Notes under the pieces: generated by a model
The model's database searches: none
Told to the model about the DNA's origin: nothing
Seen by the model: the letters and a program-made list of their open reading frames with translations, nothing else
Program-made: the position numbers and the translations under genes
Assembly (NCBI GenBank): GCA_050008465.1
Contig: JBEKMO010000059.1
Span: forward strand, 1-32,921
DNA: 32,921 nt
Reading direction: 5' to 3'
Origin: Fen-330 sp050008465
GTDB taxonomy: Bacteria > Acidobacteriota > Terriglobia > Bryobacterales > Bryobacteraceae
Shown here: one piece after another, positions 1 through 7,235 of the stretch
How positions within the stretch are numbered: the stretch's first letter is position 1
Layout: each line of letters begins with the position of its first letter

Positions 1-167
1 ATCTCCGGGCTTCGCTGAAGGTCCGTGGGCGCGAGCATCAGCACGCCTTTCTGATCGCCGGATCGCCATCCGTTGGGAATGCGAAACACCGTGTCGTGAA
101 AGCGCGATTCCACCTGCGCCGTCGCGGATGTCAACAGGAGGAAAAGGGCGCAAAACAATCGCTTCAT
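1..167 (-). CDS. Exported protein, N-terminal 55 residues only (cut by window edge)
   Basis: The minus strand reads ATG at 167-165 and stays open to the left edge. The product begins MKRLFCALFLLLTSATAQVE, a typical signal peptide: Lys-Arg, a hydrophobic run of about 11 residues, then a small-residue cleavage site near Ala-Thr-Ala-Gln. The mature part continues with SRFHDTVFRIPNGW and a segment reading GVLMLAPTD. A good ribosome site (GAGGAGCG) lies 5 to 12 bases before the ATG. Residues 'VFRIPNGW' resemble the start of periplasmic proteins with a lipid-binding-like fold, but too little is present to name a family. The gene is divergent from everything to its right. Confidence 0.75.
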   Translation of the reverse strand, partial: MKRLFCALFLLLTSATAQVESRFHDTVFRIPNGWRSGDQKGVLMLAPTDLQRSPE

Positions 168-351
168 GATCGCTCCTCAAAGCCGGGGTCTCCAGGTGCA
201 TCATTTATACACCAGTTCCCTGCCCAATACAACCACAAATTGAGGTGGGCGCCTACGCCAACCGCGACCATTACGTCGGCCTCATCGAGATGGTCTTGTC
301 GTTAGCCGTCATGTACGCCGTCGACATGGGTGGGAGCTCCCCCACGGATGA
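168..351. other. Intergenic stretch with an unassigned reading frame
   Basis: A + strand frame from GTG at 245 reads GAYANRDHYVGLIEMVLSLA and on to VMYAVDM, which looks protein-like (one hydrophobic helix). It has no ribosome site and runs into the decayed gene that follows. It may be a further gene remnant. I do not recognise it. Confidence 0.25.
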
Positions 352-639
352 CCTGAGCCGTCAGGGCGCACCGCAGCCCTGGCAGGTTTGGAGGCGCAGA
401 AGAAGCTTGTGGACGAGCAGATCCTCCTGGTGCAAATGCTGCTTGGGACGGCTCCGAGGCGGCGCGGACGCTCGCCGAAGAATGCGGTGCAATCCGCGTA
501 GGCACAAACGCTGGCGCCCAGGAGACGCCGAAAGTTGAGCGCCGCGACCCGAAGGAGGATGGCCGAAGCTGGAGCTCCTGTCGAAGGGACTTGGGTGAAG
601 GCCGCCGGATCCGCTGGGGCGTTGGGGAAAGGGTGGTAA
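352..639 (+). pseudogene. Decayed small AT-hook-like basic protein, amber stop inside
   Basis: One frame from 352 reads through a coiled-coil-like segment (LEAQKKLVDEQI, 388-423), then a basic AT-hook-like stretch (RRGRSPK). It hits TAG at 499-501 and continues in the same frame with RRRRKLSAATRRRMAEA until TAA at 637-639. I recall this order (LEAQ...DEQI helix, RRGRPPK-like hook, basic 'LSA..RRRI.EA' tail) from small proteins common in Acidobacteriota genomes. Here the start is also damaged: the frame is closed by TGA at 349-351, and the likely ATG (about 348) sits in another frame. I therefore call it broken by one stop and one upstream frameshift. The role of the family is unknown to me. 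Confidence 0.5.
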
Positions 640-765
640 GGAGAAGGCGAACAAAAGAGGCTAGAAGCTAGAAGTTTCGCCTCGTCTCCCTCCCGGCGAC
701 ACCCCACAGAACTCAGCGAATCTCGATTCGAGTCCGTGTACGCGCCGTGCAACAGTCTGTCATCG
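640..765. other. Gap with no gene seen
   Basis: Between the decayed basic-protein gene and the long palindrome I find only overlapping frames with no start context or recognisable protein. A short direct repeat (GAAGCTAGAAG-like, about 660-674) is present. Confidence 0.4.
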
Positions 766-813
766 AGCATTTCCGTTTTGCCATCCTGGCCAGGATGGCA
801 AAACGGAAATGCT
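766..813. repeat. 48-bp perfect palindrome
   Basis: Left arm 766-789 and right arm 790-813 are exact reverse complements with no spacer; the centre is CCTGGCCAGG. The flanking bases (765 and 814) do not pair, so the symmetry stops there. As RNA it would fold into a very strong hairpin without a U tract. As DNA it could extrude as a cruciform or serve as a binding site. It lies directly before a candidate promoter for the LysM gene, and the candidate -35 element falls inside its right arm. Confidence 0.9.
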
Positions 814-823
814 GGATTATACT
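795..823 (+). promoter_or_regulatory. Candidate promoter of the LysM gene cluster
   Basis: ATGGCA at 795-800 (4/6 to TTGACA) and TATACT at 818-823 (5/6 to TATAAT) with 17 bases between. The -35 hexamer is inside the right arm of the 48-bp palindrome, so a protein bound there could block or aid transcription. Found by eye only. Confidence 0.4.
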
Positions 824-866
824 CATATCTGGGGCGCTCGTGCTTAACGAGCCCGGCAGGTAACGC

Positions 867-1505
867 ATGGCTTACCACGTCGTAAAGCAAGGCGAGTGCA
901 TGAGCGGCATCGCCGACACGTACGGTTTCTTCTGGCAAGCGCTGTGGGACCACCCCAACAATGCCCAGCTCAAAGAGAAGCGACGAAACCCCAACGTGCT
1001 CATGCGGGGCGACCAGGTGTTCATCCCCGACAAGCGAGTCAAGGAAGAGCAGGGTTCCACGGCCCAGACCCACACGTTCCGCCTGAAGGGCATTCCCTGC
1101 CGCTTCAACCTGCGCTTGCAAGACGCCATCGGCAAACCGCGCGCGGGCATCCGCTACACGCTGGTCGTCGACGGCAAGAAGACCACGGGCTCAACCGGCG
1201 GCGACGGACTGCTCTCCGAAATTGTTTCGCCCAATGCCAACCAGGCCGTCCTCACGCTCCACCTGGGCGACGGCAGGGAAGAGAAGTACAGCCTCGATCT
1301 GGCCTATCTGAATCCCGCCGACCATGCGAGCGGAGCGCAGGCCCGGCTCAAGAACCTCGGCTATCACTCGGGCGAGATCAGCGGTCAGATGGATGAGGGA
1401 ACGCGCAAGGCGCTGGGCAAGTTCCAGCAAGATGCCGGCCTGCCGGTCACACGCGAACTGGACGATGCGACCCGCGACGAACTCGTCCGCCGGCACGGGA
1501 GTTGA
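867..1505 (+). CDS. LysM / peptidoglycan-binding domain protein
   Basis: The 212-aa product starts MAYHVVKQGECMSGIADTYG and has VLMRGDQVFIPD at about 45-55, the two ends of a LysM-type sugar-binding module (here with a longer middle). Residues about 155-207 (ARLKNLGYHSG...DEGTRKALGKFQQ) match the peptidoglycan-binding domain 1 pattern of a helical bundle ending in 'FQ..GL'. The middle part (about 75-150) looks like a small beta domain. There is no signal peptide. LysM-first proteins without a signal are known next to contractile or type VI-like injection genes, but no such apparatus gene is seen here. The stop is 3 bases before the next ATG, so the two are surely co-transcribed. The likely role is holding a partner enzyme on the cell wall; this is inference. 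Confidence 0.8.
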   Translation: MAYHVVKQGECMSGIADTYGFFWQALWDHPNNAQLKEKRRNPNVLMRGDQVFIPDKRVKEEQGSTAQTHTFRLKGIPCRFNLRLQDAIGKPRAGIRYTLVVDGKKTTGSTGGDGLLSEIVSPNANQAVLTLHLGDGREEKYSLDLAYLNPADHASGAQARLKNLGYHSGEISGQMDEGTRKALGKFQQDAGLPVTRELDDATRDELVRRHGS

Positions 1506-1508
1506 TCG

Positions 1509-3458
1509 ATGAGCAACGGCACGACGGGGTCCTCGCAAACCGGCCACGCCACGTTGCAGGGCGACGGCAACGTCGCCATCAACACGCTTCAGTGTCCGTC
1601 AGAGAACATCGTGCTGATTCCCAGGAAGGCGAAGAACATCTTCGCGGACGACAAAAGCGTCAGGATGCTTTTGCCGGATCGCTACCCTGCGAGGGGTAAC
1701 TTCATTAAGGACATCGAATACAACTTCTACCCCGACCTGAACGTAAAGCGCACGATCACGGCTGTGGTCACCGAGGTGTGCTGGTCGCCGGAAATCGAGC
1801 GGAGGCCTGCTCCGCGCGCAAGCATTCCCGTATATTTCTCGCTGGGCGGCACCGCCAAGGCAACGCTTTCGGCTAATCAAGCGACCACCGACGCCGAAGG
1901 CTGCGCGTCCGTGGACGTGACCATACCGACGTTGCTCAACGACAAGGACGCCCTCAAAGCCGCTTCCACAGTCGAGGTGTTTGCGTCGCTCACGACGTCC
2001 TGTCAGGCCGGTAGTCCCAGTGTGAAGCTGACGATTCACCGGAACGAGGACGTCGATGCCGCCCTTGCGCCGGCCGAAGCGCCGGGGGATTTCGCCGCAA
2101 CGCTGGCGCCGGTGCTAAACCTGAGCACGTGGATCGTGCGGCAAAAAACCAAGTTAGTAACGAGCAACGGGGCGAAGGCGGTGCAACAGCTCCTGAATCA
2201 GGTCGCGTGCCGCAAGCTTAGCGGCGGGCACAAGTTCTGCAAGCCGGACGGCCAGTTCGGTCCGGGCGGCGCGGAGGAGGCGGGCCGGTTCATCCAGGAC
2301 TTCTCGGGAAAGCCGGCCGCGGGCGACGCCCCCACGGTCTCTTACCGGCGGCAACGCTTCGCCGTCACGGTGGAGGACGACGACACCACGAATCGCGGCG
2401 TGAAGAGGTACGTGCGCGCCGAATACGGCAGCTACACGGAAGGCGACGTCATCGACGCCCACTTGCTCGTCGGCCCGGCAACATGGACACGCGGCGCCGG
2501 CAGCAATGTGATGGCGGCCGACGGCCTTCTGGACATCTACACCGCGGTCGTCTGGGAGTTCCTGGAAACCATGCGGTTGCGAGCCGACGAGTACCGCAAC
2601 CTGAACACCAACTGGTACCGGCATCCGAATGACAACGGCGGTACGCCCAATTGGCCGGCCGCAGTGACCCAGGGCGAGTCGTACTGGTTCGGGGGCGCCC
2701 GGAAACTTGAAGATTTTCAGGCGGACCTGGCGGCCAATTTTGCCACGCCGCCGAACCAGGCACAATCCTGGTATCAATACCTGAACAACGACAATTGCCG
2801 GATCGGGCTCCATGGTGCGGGCGACCAGGTCGACATCCCGGCCAACGACTACAGCACCTACGCGCACCTGAACACGGATGGCGACATTAGCAATGCGGGC
2901 TCCGTCAAGAACCCGCATTGGGTGCTGCACCACCCTTACATCGACCGGGTGAAGCGTCAGTACACCGGGATTGACTGCTCGGGCTTCTGCCACCGGGTCG
3001 CCATGGAGGCGGCCTTTCGTCCGGCGCACTGCCTCGATCTGGCGAACCAGCCGATCTGTCCGCGGCTTCCGCAGATCACCCACGCCAACGGTCTGGCCCA
3101 GGGCAGGTTGACTACCTCCTCGTGGCCGAGCCACTACCGGCTGATGGGGGCACCCACGTGGCGGAGGGAAATTTCGTTCCGCGGCGACTTGATCAACGTC
3201 CCGGGTCATCACATCGTGATGCTGGAGACAGCCGATCGCAGCCTCTTGACCGGCCAGCCGGCTGCGGCAGCCGACATCCAGATCTTCCAGGCAAACGGGG
3301 AAACGCAAGTGGCCACGGCGGTTCAGGCCATCTGGCCACAGACCGAGTGTGTCCGCCGCGTGGTGTATTCACCGCTGGCGCAGTGGGGAACGGCATGGAC
3401 CGCGTGGAACGGCAATGGTGCGGGAGTGCAATTTGGAAGGATCTACTTGTGGGACTAA
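1509..3458 (+). CDS. Cell-wall-associated protein with Ig-like, PG-binding-like and NlpC/P60-like regions
   Basis: 649 aa. Residues about 80-178 contain alternating beta strands (IPVYFSLGGTAKATLSA, VDVTIPTLL), resembling a bacterial Ig-like repeat. Residues about 218-265 (AVQQLLN...DGQFGPGGAEEAGRFIQDF) fit a peptidoglycan-binding domain 1. The C-terminal 170 residues carry GIDCSGF with Cys490 and GHHIVMLE with His567/His568. This is the Cys and His order of NlpC/P60 peptidases that cut peptide bonds in peptidoglycan stem peptides. Domain limits are by eye and the enzyme call is moderate, because the spacing is loose. No signal peptide is present, as in the gene before it. Together the two look like a wall-targeting pair, perhaps an effector delivered by a system coded elsewhere. 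The next gene starts inside this one. Confidence 0.65.
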   Translation: MSNGTTGSSQTGHATLQGDGNVAINTLQCPSENIVLIPRKAKNIFADDKSVRMLLPDRYPARGNFIKDIEYNFYPDLNVKRTITAVVTEVCWSPEIERRPAPRASIPVYFSLGGTAKATLSANQATTDAEGCASVDVTIPTLLNDKDALKAASTVEVFASLTTSCQAGSPSVKLTIHRNEDVDAALAPAEAPGDFAATLAPVLNLSTWIVRQKTKLVTSNGAKAVQQLLNQVACRKLSGGHKFCKPDGQFGPGGAEEAGRFIQDFSGKPAAGDAPTVSYRRQRFAVTVEDDDTTNRGVKRYVRAEYGSYTEGDVIDAHLLVGPATWTRGAGSNVMAADGLLDIYTAVVWEFLETMRLRADEYRNLNTNWYRHPNDNGGTPNWPAAVTQGESYWFGGARKLEDFQADLAANFATPPNQAQSWYQYLNNDNCRIGLHGAGDQVDIPANDYSTYAHLNTDGDISNAGSVKNPHWVLHHPYIDRVKRQYTGIDCSGFCHRVAMEAAFRPAHCLDLANQPICPRLPQITHANGLAQGRLTTSSWPSHYRLMGAPTWRREISFRGDLINVPGHHIVMLETADRSLLTGQPAAAADIQIFQANGETQVATAVQAIWPQTECVRRVVYSPLAQWGTAWTAWNGNGAGVQFGRIYLWD

Positions 3459-4852
3459 GCTTCGCTCGCCGCGGCCGAAAGCGCACGCCCGGCTTCGCCG
3501 TAGCGATCACCCTTAGCCTGCTGGCAGCCTGCGGGCGATCCGCCGCAGACAAGAGCGTGGACGCCGGCAAGACGGCGCAATCGAAGCGAGGGATGAGTAT
3601 GACAGAAGCGGCGCAACCTCAGCAGGGCAACAACGAAAAGGCCCCGGAAATCCTGATCTTCGCTCTCCGGCAGGTGGCCGGCATCGTACCATGGGGACAG
3701 GGCCCCGGCGAGATCCCCCACCGTCGTTCGGACATGGGCGGCCCGACCGACGCGGGCTACTCGGAACTGTTGAACGTTGCCGCGGGAAGTTTTTGGGTTC
3801 GCAACGGCGTCGACGGAAGTATTTTCGTCGTGGATCTGGGGAACCGGACCACGTCGCGCGTCGAGTTCGAGAAAGCAGTTCCGGCAGCCGCCCGCGGCGG
3901 TACGGTCTGGTCCCTCGGGATGGCGCAGGCCGGGGACCACGTGGCGCTCCTGGTGGGCGGGCGAGAGCGGGGACAGCAGGGCGCGGGTTTCGGTGTGGTT
4001 CTGTGCGGCCTCAGCGGAAATCCGAAAGCATTCATCCCGCTGTCGTTTGCTTTTGGCGTCCGCGATGTACCGGAGCATGTGGCCGTGACGCCGGCTGGAG
4101 CGATCTGGGTGTCCGCGGCCGTCAGCAGCCAGCTTTTCAGTTCGAAGGGAGAGCACCGGGCCACCATCCCGGCCGGCGGTGTGATGCTGCCGGGCGGTTC
4201 CTTTCTCACGAGCGGTTCCGCTCCGAAGCTTTATGGCGAGAATGGAGAGCTGCTCGGACAACTCGCCGTCCCGAAAAGGCCCGAGCCATACTGGTTTCTG
4301 GCCGCTGGGCCGGACGGCGCCGTGCTTGCCGCCGGCGGCGCCGCAGCGCTACCGGAGGCGCTCCACGAGCGGGTCGAGTTGTTCGACGTTCTGCTCTTGG
4401 TGGAGTCCAAACGCGAACTAACACTACAGGACCGGATCACTATCCCGGCAATGACGCTCGAGAAGCCTCCTTCCGGTGAACTGATGGATGGCCTGCCGGT
4501 GCGGAGCTATTTTCCACCAGCCGGTTTGAGCTTCGACGCCGCCGGGGACATCTTCATGCTCGAAGTGACGAGCTCCGGATGCCGATTTCATGTCCTGCGG
4601 CGAATCCGGGACGGCAGTCGCGGGCGAGAGAAGTTTGAGCATCCGGACGATCTGAGCGCGGGCGAACTCTCGATCGCGAGGGCCGAGTATCTTGCGCGCC
4701 TCGGGCGGCGGGCCGAGGCGGGCCCACTGGCGCGGCTTTTCGAGGGGATGGCGTGGGGGGACCAGCTCAGACACCCTCCGGATCCGACGGCAGGAACTGC
4801 CTCCGATCAGGTGCTGGCGCGGCTGGACCCGAGCAAGGCGACATTACGCTAG
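3449..4852 (+). CDS. Lipoprotein of 467 aa, beta-propeller-like, function unknown
   Basis: The start is taken as GTG at 3449, inside the end of the previous gene (10-base overlap), because GGAAGG lies about 8 bases upstream and the product then begins with a clear lipoprotein signal: Arg/Lys-rich residues 7-12, a hydrophobic stretch, and lipobox LAAC with Cys28 as the acylated residue. The frame is open far upstream, but those residues are a shadow of the previous gene. The mature part has repeated short beta patterns (GSFWVRNGVDGSIFVVDL, GAIWVSAAVSSQLFSSKGE, GLSFDAAGDIFMLEV) like blades of a six-bladed NHL/TolB-type propeller. It is likely anchored in the membrane facing the periplasm. Its overlap with the NlpC/P60-like gene suggests joint function; whether it protects from or assists that protein is unknown. 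Confidence 0.7.
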   Translation: MGLSFARRGRKRTPGFAVAITLSLLAACGRSAADKSVDAGKTAQSKRGMSMTEAAQPQQGNNEKAPEILIFALRQVAGIVPWGQGPGEIPHRRSDMGGPTDAGYSELLNVAAGSFWVRNGVDGSIFVVDLGNRTTSRVEFEKAVPAAARGGTVWSLGMAQAGDHVALLVGGRERGQQGAGFGVVLCGLSGNPKAFIPLSFAFGVRDVPEHVAVTPAGAIWVSAAVSSQLFSSKGEHRATIPAGGVMLPGGSFLTSGSAPKLYGENGELLGQLAVPKRPEPYWFLAAGPDGAVLAAGGAAALPEALHERVELFDVLLLVESKRELTLQDRITIPAMTLEKPPSGELMDGLPVRSYFPPAGLSFDAAGDIFMLEVTSSGCRFHVLRRIRDGSRGREKFEHPDDLSAGELSIARAEYLARLGRRAEAGPLARLFEGMAWGDQLRHPPDPTAGTASDQVLARLDPSKATLR

Positions 4853-5051
4853 TGGGATCACGACGGTGGCAAGTGGCTGAGGGGCGGGCGGTTCGGCTCG
4901 TTGTCACGCGGTCGCGCGGCGCCATCCTCGCCAGCCTGGCCGGGGCGCCGGCGGCGTCCGTTGCACGTGTTTCTGCTGCGTTTATCGGAAACCCTCTCTG
5001 AGGCAAGCAGCGACTGAGGACGGGCCGTGGGGAGCCGGGAATCCGGTGGAT
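4853..5051. other. Gap after lipoprotein gene, decayed mobile DNA
   Basis: No intact gene. The minus-strand frame that carries the integrase remnant to the right continues here but no longer matches the family, which suggests a frameshift or replacement of the 3' end. Confidence 0.4.
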
Positions 5052-5231
5052 TCGGCGAAGCGCGGCTTCGTTGACGATGATCACGTGATCCAGACACTCG
5101 CGCCGGATCGAGCCGATGACCCGCTCGATGTGGGCCCGTCGCCAGGGCGACCGAGGTGCTGCGAGCACTTCCCGGATGCCCATGTCCTTGACCTGTTTTG
5201 TGAAGTCGTTGCCGAAGATGCGGTTCGCGAT
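5052..5231 (-). pseudogene. Integrase-core (rve) transposase remnant
   Basis: The minus strand encodes NRIFGNDFTKQVKDMGIREV, APRSPW, then HIERVIGSIRRECLDHVI. This is the second and third part of the DDE core in integrase-type transposases (IS3/IS481 style, usually DRIFGNDF and AYIERVIGSIRRE). The Asp expected before RIFG is Asn here (codon 5225-5223), so the catalytic triad is lost. The frame stays open to 5411 upstream and 4767 downstream, but both ends stop resembling the family. The sequence FLVRAIRKNHGMVRH in another frame (about 5230-5280) may be a shifted part of the same gene. No terminal inverted repeats were found. Confidence 0.65.
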
Positions 5232-5364
5232 GACGCACCATGCCGTGGTTCTTCCGGATAGCGCGAACCAGGAACTGCCCCGTTTCGGCGATATTTCTCG
5301 GACACCTCTCCGTCCCCATCTCCTTTTCTTTGCCAGATGTTCGCCTGCCAGCAGCCAGGTTCTA

Positions 5365-5547
5365 CCCCGCTGGCAGCGGCAGAGCTTCGATCCGCCGCAC
5401 CATGCTTCCAAACAAACGGCGCGTGAGATGACTCTCCGCCCGCATCAGCCAGCAGTAGCGGGCGTGTTTGACCAAACGGCCTCCCGCCTTCACGAGCCGC
5501 TGCTGCAAACTCGTCAGCGACCAGTTATCGATCCTCTTCGGCAGCAC
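5365..5547 (-). pseudogene. IS1380-like transposase, C-terminal remnant
   Basis: About 60 residues, LPKRIDNWSLTSLQQRLVKA then RLVKHARYCWL and ESHLTRRLFGSMVRRI, ending at TAG 5362-5364. The 'SL..L..RLVK.GGR.VKHARY' and 'AESHLTRR.F..M..RI' pattern is the end of IS1380-type DDE transposases as I remember them. Everything upstream of these residues is missing: the methyltransferase gene stop lies 16 bases away. The two transposase remnants lie on the same strand but belong to different families, so this spot was hit at least twice. Confidence 0.6.
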
Positions 5548-5563
5548 CAGCCGCTACCACAGT

Positions 5564-6601
5564 TCAGAACGGAATCGGGCTGTTGGCGGCGGGGAGCACT
5601 TCGATGGTGAGGGCATTGCTGTAGAGGCTGTTGACGGTGCGTAGGCGGACTTCGTGGGGGCCGGGGTCGAGGCCGGAGGGGAGCCAGAAGTTCGCCTGCC
5701 AGCCGTCGCCGCCTTGCGTGGCTGCGGTCAGCGCGGGTACGCCATAGCCGTCCAGTTCGATGCGCAAGTACCCGGTCGTCAGGTCCCGCTCCTGGGAGGT
5801 GAAGAAGCAGCAGACGTAGAGGTCCTTGTTCTTGGGGAAGCGGTTGCTCCAGTCGCGGTTGTTGGCGGCGGCTTTGAGAACCGGCGGGGCGTAAGTGGGA
5901 TCGAGCGGAGGCGGCTCCCAGCGGCGATAGCAGGTGACGTGCGCGCGCTGCTTCACCACCTCGCCCAACTCGACGCGCACGAAGCCGGCGGAACGGCACA
6001 GCGCCAGCAGGCAAGACGTCGTCGGGCCGTACCAGTTGTCGGTCTGCCCGCCCAGCTCGTCGGTCTCGTAGAACTCCATCAGCGGCGGGCCGGGCTGAAG
6101 CCCATCATCGATCACGAAGGATTCCACCGCCGCCATATCGCGCGTCAACTGGCAGATCCTCTCGAGCGACAGCAGCGGATGCCGCAGGTGGTAGAGAACA
6201 CCCAGGAACAGCACGATATCGAAGCGGCCACAAGTGGCGGGCGAGAGCTCGTCGACGTCCAGCACGCGGTAATCGACCTTCGAGCCGAGCAGTTGGTGGG
6301 CGATGCGGAACTTCTCCATGTCCACGCAGTCCACGGCCACTACCTCGGCGCCGCGCCGCTCCATCTCGAAGCTGAACCATCCGTCCCAGGCGCCGATGTC
6401 GAGCACGCGCTTGCCGCTGAGGTCTTCGGGGATGGGGAAGCGGCCGATGCGGGCTTTGAGATGGTCGATGCTCTGGACGCCCTCGATCACCTGTCCGCCG
6501 GGAAGCTGGATGCTGTGGTACCAGCCCTTCTGGTTCAGGATGTCGATCTGCTCCTTCACCCACTTGGTGGATTTTTCGTCCTGCGCCTTGAGCCACGCCA
6601 T
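5564..6601 (-). CDS. CmoB-like SAM-dependent methyltransferase with beta-rich tail
   Basis: 345 aa from the ATG at 6601 (MAWLKAQDEKSTKWVK). An upstream ATG at 6643 adds 14 unlikely residues; neither start has a strong ribosome site. Residues 65-75 (RVLDIGAWDGW) are methyltransferase motif I. VVAVDC (88-92) ends the second strand with its acidic residue, and FDIVLFLGVLYHLRHP (127-142) is the motif shared with CmoB and the DUF1698 family, which modify tRNA wobble uridine or similar substrates. The C-terminal 100 residues (LTTGYLRIELDGYG, GPHEVRLRTVNSLYSNALTI) look like an Ig-like beta sandwich, unusual for a tRNA enzyme and more like sugar or surface-polymer modifying enzymes. It is divergent from the DUF488 gene with 69 bases between starts. 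Confidence 0.8.
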   Translation of the reverse strand: MAWLKAQDEKSTKWVKEQIDILNQKGWYHSIQLPGGQVIEGVQSIDHLKARIGRFPIPEDLSGKRVLDIGAWDGWFSFEMERRGAEVVAVDCVDMEKFRIAHQLLGSKVDYRVLDVDELSPATCGRFDIVLFLGVLYHLRHPLLSLERICQLTRDMAAVESFVIDDGLQPGPPLMEFYETDELGGQTDNWYGPTTSCLLALCRSAGFVRVELGEVVKQRAHVTCYRRWEPPPLDPTYAPPVLKAAANNRDWSNRFPKNKDLYVCCFFTSQERDLTTGYLRIELDGYGVPALTAATQGGDGWQANFWLPSGLDPGPHEVRLRTVNSLYSNALTIEVLPAANSPIPF

Positions 6602-6670
6602 AGGGGTATGGTAGCAACGCCCGGAGTCGCATTTGAATCGCATCTTCGCGCGGCGCTAACCTCAGAATCG

Positions 6671-7225
6671 ATGGGGAGGCCCGAAGCGGATGGATCGCCG
6701 CGGGGGACGACCGTGTACACGATCGGCCACTCGACGCGCAGCATCGGGAGTTTTCTCGAACTGCTGAGGGCGCACGGCATCCGCCACCTCGTCGATGTGC
6801 GGACCACCCCACGATCGCGCCACAACCCGCAGTTCAACCGCGAGTCGCTTCCCGGCTTGTTGCGCACGGCCGGCATCGTCTACTCCCACATGCCGGAACT
6901 CGGCGGGCTGCGCCGTGCGCGGGAAGACTCGACGAACACCGGTTGGCGCAACGCCTCCTTCCGAGGCTTCGCCGACTACATGCAGACGGAGGAGTTTGAG
7001 GCGGGCCTGGAGAGATTGATCGCACTGGCCGGACGGGAGCCAACAGCCATTATGTGCGCTGAGGCGGTGCCGTGGCGGTGTCACCGCTCCCTGATCTCCG
7101 ATGCGCTGGCGGCCCGCGGGGTTGGGACCAAGCACATCACCGGCCCGGGACCGAGCCAGCCTCACGCACTCACGCGGTTTGCCCGGGTGGAAGCCGCGCG
7201 GGTGACGTACCCTGCCGACCTCTAG
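6671..7225 (+). CDS. DUF488 family protein
   Basis: 184 aa. TVYTIGHSTRSIGSFLELL opens the family's conserved core, followed by LVDVRTTPRSRHNPQFN, YSHMPELGG and a late MCAEAVPWRCHRSLI. These are the hallmarks of DUF488: the 'IGHS' strand, 'DVR..P.S' and the 'CAE....CHR' cysteine/histidine motif. The family's reaction is not known to me. The ATG at 6671 was chosen; GTG at 6713, just before the conserved strand, is an alternative with a G-rich site upstream. The frame is open far to the left, but those residues are a shadow of the methyltransferase gene. Confidence 0.85.
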   Translation: MGRPEADGSPRGTTVYTIGHSTRSIGSFLELLRAHGIRHLVDVRTTPRSRHNPQFNRESLPGLLRTAGIVYSHMPELGGLRRAREDSTNTGWRNASFRGFADYMQTEEFEAGLERLIALAGREPTAIMCAEAVPWRCHRSLISDALAARGVGTKHITGPGPSQPHALTRFARVEAARVTYPADL

Positions 7226-7235
7226 CCCGCCCTTC

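Noticed and set aside
309..1121. Long minus-strand frame of 270 codons over the palindrome and LysM gene start
   Set aside because: No ribosome site or recognisable protein, and it lies antisense to the LysM gene, whose frame has clear domains.
3122..3448. Upstream extension of the lipoprotein reading frame
   Set aside because: It would put about 109 residues before a clear lipoprotein signal and overlaps the NlpC/P60-like gene; the GTG at 3449 has a ribosome site.
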